From positions 1 through 7,228 of the forward strand of contig JAISRV010000409.1 of assembly GCA_031273445.1 (NCBI GenBank): DNA of 7,228 bases, written 5' to 3'. The translations under genes and the position numbers were made by a program. The first letter of the stretch is position 1. Each line of letters begins with the position of its first letter. Under the pieces are notes generated by a model. The model searched no databases. It was not told where the DNA came from and saw nothing but the letters and a program-made list of their open reading frames with translations. Below, piece by piece: positions 5,380 to 7,228 of the stretch. The stretch comes from Candidatus Adiutrix sp. (GTDB taxonomy: Bacteria; Desulfobacterota; Desulfarculia; Adiutricales; Adiutricaceae).

Positions 5380-6629
5380 AGGAAGGGCAGCCGCAACTGG
5401 CGCGGGTCATATTTTTTGCCGCCGCCCAGCACCAGGGCCCGAAGCCGGGCCGGCCCTATTTCATTAATAGTCGCCGCCCTCGGCCCGTCGCAGGTGATGA
5501 AGTGGACGGCGCGCTTCATGACCACCCCCATTTTGGCCAGATGCCCGGCCTGAAGACGACCGCGGCGGCGCGCCATGACCATCAAGCCGGCCGAGCGCGT
5601 CCCGACGCCGGGAACGCGCAGGAGACGATGGTAGTCGTCCCGGTTCACGTCAACCGGGAACCACTCGGGATGGCGCAGGGCCCAGGCCAGCTTCGGGTCC
5701 AGCTCCAGGTCCAGATCCGGGCTCTCCCCGTCCGTTATTTCTTCGGCCGCGAAGTCGTAAAAGCGCATCAGCCAGTCGGCCTGGTAGAGCCTGTTTTCCC
5801 GCGCCAGGGGCGCGGAGGCGAGAGGCGGCAGCCGGTCGTCGTAGGCGTTGACCGGCACAAAGCCGGAATAATATACCCGCTTCAGTTTGGGTTGATCATA
5901 AAGGGAGGCCGCCAGACTCAGGATGTCGCGGTCGGTCTCGCGGCTGGCGCCGATTATGAGCTGCGTGCTCTGCCCGGCCGGGGCGAAACGGGGCGCGGAG
6001 CGAAACTTCCGGCGCTCTTCCGCGCTGGCGGCGATGTTCCGGTAAATGTAGTTCATCGGCTTGTAGACGCTCTGATGATCTTTTTCAGGGGCCAGGGCCT
6101 TAAGGTTGGCTTCCGTGGGAATCTCCAGGTTGACGCTCAAACGGTCGGCGTAGAGCCCGGCCTCGTGCACCAGTTCTTCGCTGGCCCCCGGAATCGTCTT
6201 CAGATGCACATAACCGTTGAAGCGGTATTCGTTCCTGAGTTCGCGCGCCACGCCCACCAGGCGTTCCATGGTGTAATCCGGGTTGCGCAGAACCCCGGAA
6301 CTCAGAAAGAGGCCTTCAATGTAGTTGCGGCGGTAAAACTCGATCGTCAGTTCGGCCAGTTCCCTGACGGTGAAAGAGGCGCGGGGGATATCGTTGCCGC
6401 GGCGGTTGACGCAATAGGCGCAGTCATACCGGCAGTGGTTGCTCAAAAGAGTCTTCAACAGCGAAATACAGCGCCCGTCAGCCGTATAACTATGGCAGAC
6501 GCCCCAGCTGACGGCATTGCCGACGGCGCCGCGTTTAGCGGCCCGGCTCGCCCCGCTGGACGAACACGAAACGTCGTATTTGGCCGCATCGGCCAGTATT
6601 TCCAATTTTTTTATGACGTCATGGTTCAT
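5376..6629 (-). CDS. Putative DNA modification/repair radical SAM protein, TIGR03916 family
   Basis: This 417-aa cytoplasmic radical SAM protein matches the family called putative DNA modification/repair protein. The [4Fe-4S]/SAM motif is CRYDCAYC (Cys66, Cys70, Cys73). Upstream is the family-typical segment KYDVSCSSSG (18-26 region), then WGVCHSYTADGRCISLLKTL (42-61) with Cys22, Cys45 and Cys54, which could hold another metal site. After the radical SAM barrel, a helix-hairpin-helix-like LLRVPGVGTRSAGLMV lies at about 333-350, consistent with DNA binding. The C-terminus ends QLRLPFL, resembling a sliding-clamp binding peptide. The ATG at 6629 has GAGGG five nt upstream. The partner gene overlaps its stop by 4 bp. 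The substrate and reaction are unknown; the DNA link rests on the HhH motif, the tail and the family's neighbours. Confidence 0.92.
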   Translation of the reverse strand: MNHDVIKKLEILADAAKYDVSCSSSGASRAAKRGAVGNAVSWGVCHSYTADGRCISLLKTLLSNHCRYDCAYCVNRRGNDIPRASFTVRELAELTIEFYRRNYIEGLFLSSGVLRNPDYTMERLVGVARELRNEYRFNGYVHLKTIPGASEELVHEAGLYADRLSVNLEIPTEANLKALAPEKDHQSVYKPMNYIYRNIAASAEERRKFRSAPRFAPAGQSTQLIIGASRETDRDILSLAASLYDQPKLKRVYYSGFVPVNAYDDRLPPLASAPLARENRLYQADWLMRFYDFAAEEITDGESPDLDLELDPKLAWALRHPEWFPVDVNRDDYHRLLRVPGVGTRSAGLMVMARRRGRLQAGHLAKMGVVMKRAVHFITCDGPRAATINEIGPARLRALVLGGGKKYDPRQLRLPFL

Positions 6630-6634
6630 AAAAA

Positions 6635-6639
6635 CCCTC
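6635..6639 (-). promoter_or_regulatory. Ribosome binding site of the radical SAM gene, built from a repeat unit
   Basis: The minus strand reads GAGGG, then five T, then ATG (6629). The same place in the two neighbouring repeat units reads GCGGG, so a single base difference (GCGGG to GAGGG) gives the Shine-Dalgarno match in this unit only. Confidence 0.6.
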
Positions 6640-6670
6640 GCCGGGGCGGGCGCGAAGTGAAGCGGCCCTT

Positions 6671-6690
6671 AAAACCCGCGCCGGGGCGGG
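6671..6690 (-). terminator. Weak terminator-like hairpin in the middle repeat unit
   Basis: On the minus strand CCCGC and GCGGG (6690-6686 and 6679-6675) form a 5-bp GC stem around a 6-nt loop and are followed by TTTT (6674-6671). The rightmost unit has a similar, wobble-containing version overlapping the yqeB stop; the leftmost has an imperfect one. The stems are short and the T-runs only four to five bases, so at most partial termination or attenuation between yqeB and the downstream genes is expected. Confidence 0.3.
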
Positions 6691-6709
6691 ACATAAAGTG
6701 AAGCAGCCC

Positions 6710-7228
6710 TTAAAACCCGCGCCGGGGCAGGACGCCGAAGTGAAGCAGGCCTTCCAGGACGCCGCCGGCCACGGCCAGGGCCTTGTCTGACGGGCTGTGA
6801 ATGAATTCAGCCGCTTCCGGTCTGGGGTCGATGTCGCCGATTTTAAAACCTTCAGGCACGGTCAAGCCATTGGGGAGCGCGCCGCGCAGAACGCCGGAGA
6901 TGGCGGCCACGACGGCCGCGGCGCCCACCCGGCCGATTTCTTCCCCGGCCAGGACTTTCCGGCCGATGGCGACGGTGAAGGCGACTTCGCCCGCGGCCGG
7001 GGCCTTGATCAGCCTTTCCAGGTCATAGCCGCCGATCAGCCCGGGACGGCCGGTGTTAGAGAGGGCCGAGCCATTCAGAATCAGGCGGCCCAGAAAGTGC
7101 CCGCGCGCCGTCTCCACCACGCCGTCCACGTCTGTTCCGGCCCGGTAGCCCGGCCCCAGCGCCAGAGTCGTCCGGCCCGGCCTCCGGGTCACTCCGGTGT
7201 TTTTTTTCGACAGCGTGGCTTCAATCAG
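6710..7228 (-). CDS. yqeB: Selenium-dependent molybdenum cofactor biosynthesis protein YqeB (5' partial)
   Basis: C-terminal 172 residues of a YqeB/EF2563-type protein, part of the accessory set for selenium-dependent molybdenum hydroxylases; the exact step is not established to my knowledge. Numbered from the window edge, visible family blocks are LALGPGYRAGTDVDGVVET (22-40), RGHFLGRLILNGSALSNTGR (42-61), a lipoyl-like/barrel-sandwich stretch IKAPAAGEV...GEEIGRVG (74-102), SGVLRGALPNGL (111-122), KIGDIDPR (129-136) and SDKALAVAGGVLEGLL (147-162). A GTG at 7192 could be taken as a start, but the 12 codons before it stay in frame and read like the family (LIEATLSKKN before TG), so the gene runs past the window end; about 90 residues should be missing compared with the usual ~260. 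Its last codons lie in the tandem repeat described at 6631-6753. It is the first visible gene of the minus-strand set ending in xdhC. Confidence 0.9.
   Translation of the reverse strand: MIEATLSKKNTGVTRRPGRTTLALGPGYRAGTDVDGVVETARGHFLGRLILNGSALSNTGRPGLIGGYDLERLIKAPAAGEVAFTVAIGRKVLAGEEIGRVGAAAVVAAISGVLRGALPNGLTVPEGFKIGDIDPRPEAAEFIHSPSDKALAVAGGVLEGLLHFGVLPRRGF

Larger units (their letters stand above)
6631..6753. repeat. Three tandem degenerate ~41-bp repeats from the yqeB 3' end
   Basis: Three units occur head to tail: 6631-6670 (40 bp), 6671-6711 (41 bp) and 6712-6753 (42 bp). Each starts AAAACCC, has a CCGGGGC core, continues through AAGTGAAGC and ends with CTT. The rightmost unit is coding: on the minus strand it encodes the yqeB C-terminus (LLHFGVLPRRGF and stop). 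The other two are non-coding copies that fill the gap to the radical SAM gene. Differences lie mostly at the middle spacer (6651-6654, 6691-6695, 6732-6737). The direction of duplication, out from yqeB, is inferred because the coding unit matches the usual end of the family. Confidence 0.85.

Noticed and set aside
5502..6701. A 399-codon open frame on the plus strand opposite the radical SAM gene
   Set aside because: It mirrors a well-supported gene with motif-level evidence, and its translation shows no domain and a biased composition. It is a shadow frame.
6631..6753. The tandem repeats as a CRISPR array
   Set aside because: There are no unique spacers between units, the units are degenerate and contiguous, and one of them is coding sequence of yqeB.
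7190..7192. GTG at 7192 as the start of yqeB
   Set aside because: The preceding in-frame codons to the window edge continue family-like sequence, and starting here would lose the N-terminal third.

Overview
The window is GC-rich, gene-dense bacterial DNA, probably from a Desulfobacterota (deltaproteobacterial) anaerobe. The case rests on a ZraSR/NtrC-type two-component pair, accessory genes of the selenium-dependent molybdenum hydroxylase system, and a LuxR/MalT-type regulator remnant of the kind common in gut anaerobes. This placement is inferred from gene content; the window has no rRNA or other phylogenetic marker. Several sites look rearranged or decayed.

Left part (1-3361, plus strand): a membrane sensor histidine kinase, whose start lies upstream of the window, is followed by an NtrC-family sigma54-dependent response regulator. 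The two genes are separated by an unusual spacer holding two near-identical 121-bp direct repeats, each with two strong palindromes. The first copy begins inside the kinase gene and supplies its last 13 codons and stop. The regulator's C-terminal Fis helix-turn-helix is cut off in the recognition helix.

Junction (about 3350-3827): a remnant of a LuxR/MalT-like regulator lies on the minus strand, broken by a frameshift and missing both ends. It abuts and slightly overlaps the truncated 3' end of the response regulator gene. This suggests that a deletion or recombination joined the two.

Right part (3828-7228, minus strand, transcribed right to left): four genes that look like one operon. In transcription order they are yqeB (selenium-dependent molybdenum hydroxylase accessory protein, 5' part outside the window), a putative DNA-repair radical SAM protein (TIGR03916 type), its partner DNA-metabolism protein (TIGR03915/DUF4130 type, coupled by an ATGA overlap), and an XdhC-family protein. 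A DNA-repair pair thus sits between two molybdenum-hydroxylase maturation genes. The yqeB-radical SAM spacer is made of tandem, degenerate copies of the last ~40 bp of yqeB, and the copy nearest the radical SAM gene appears to supply its ribosome binding site.

No tRNA, rRNA, CRISPR array, transposase or complete mobile element was seen. The best candidates for undescribed features are the palindromic 121-bp element, the 3'-end tandem duplication, and the gene context of the radical SAM pair with its putative clamp-binding tail.
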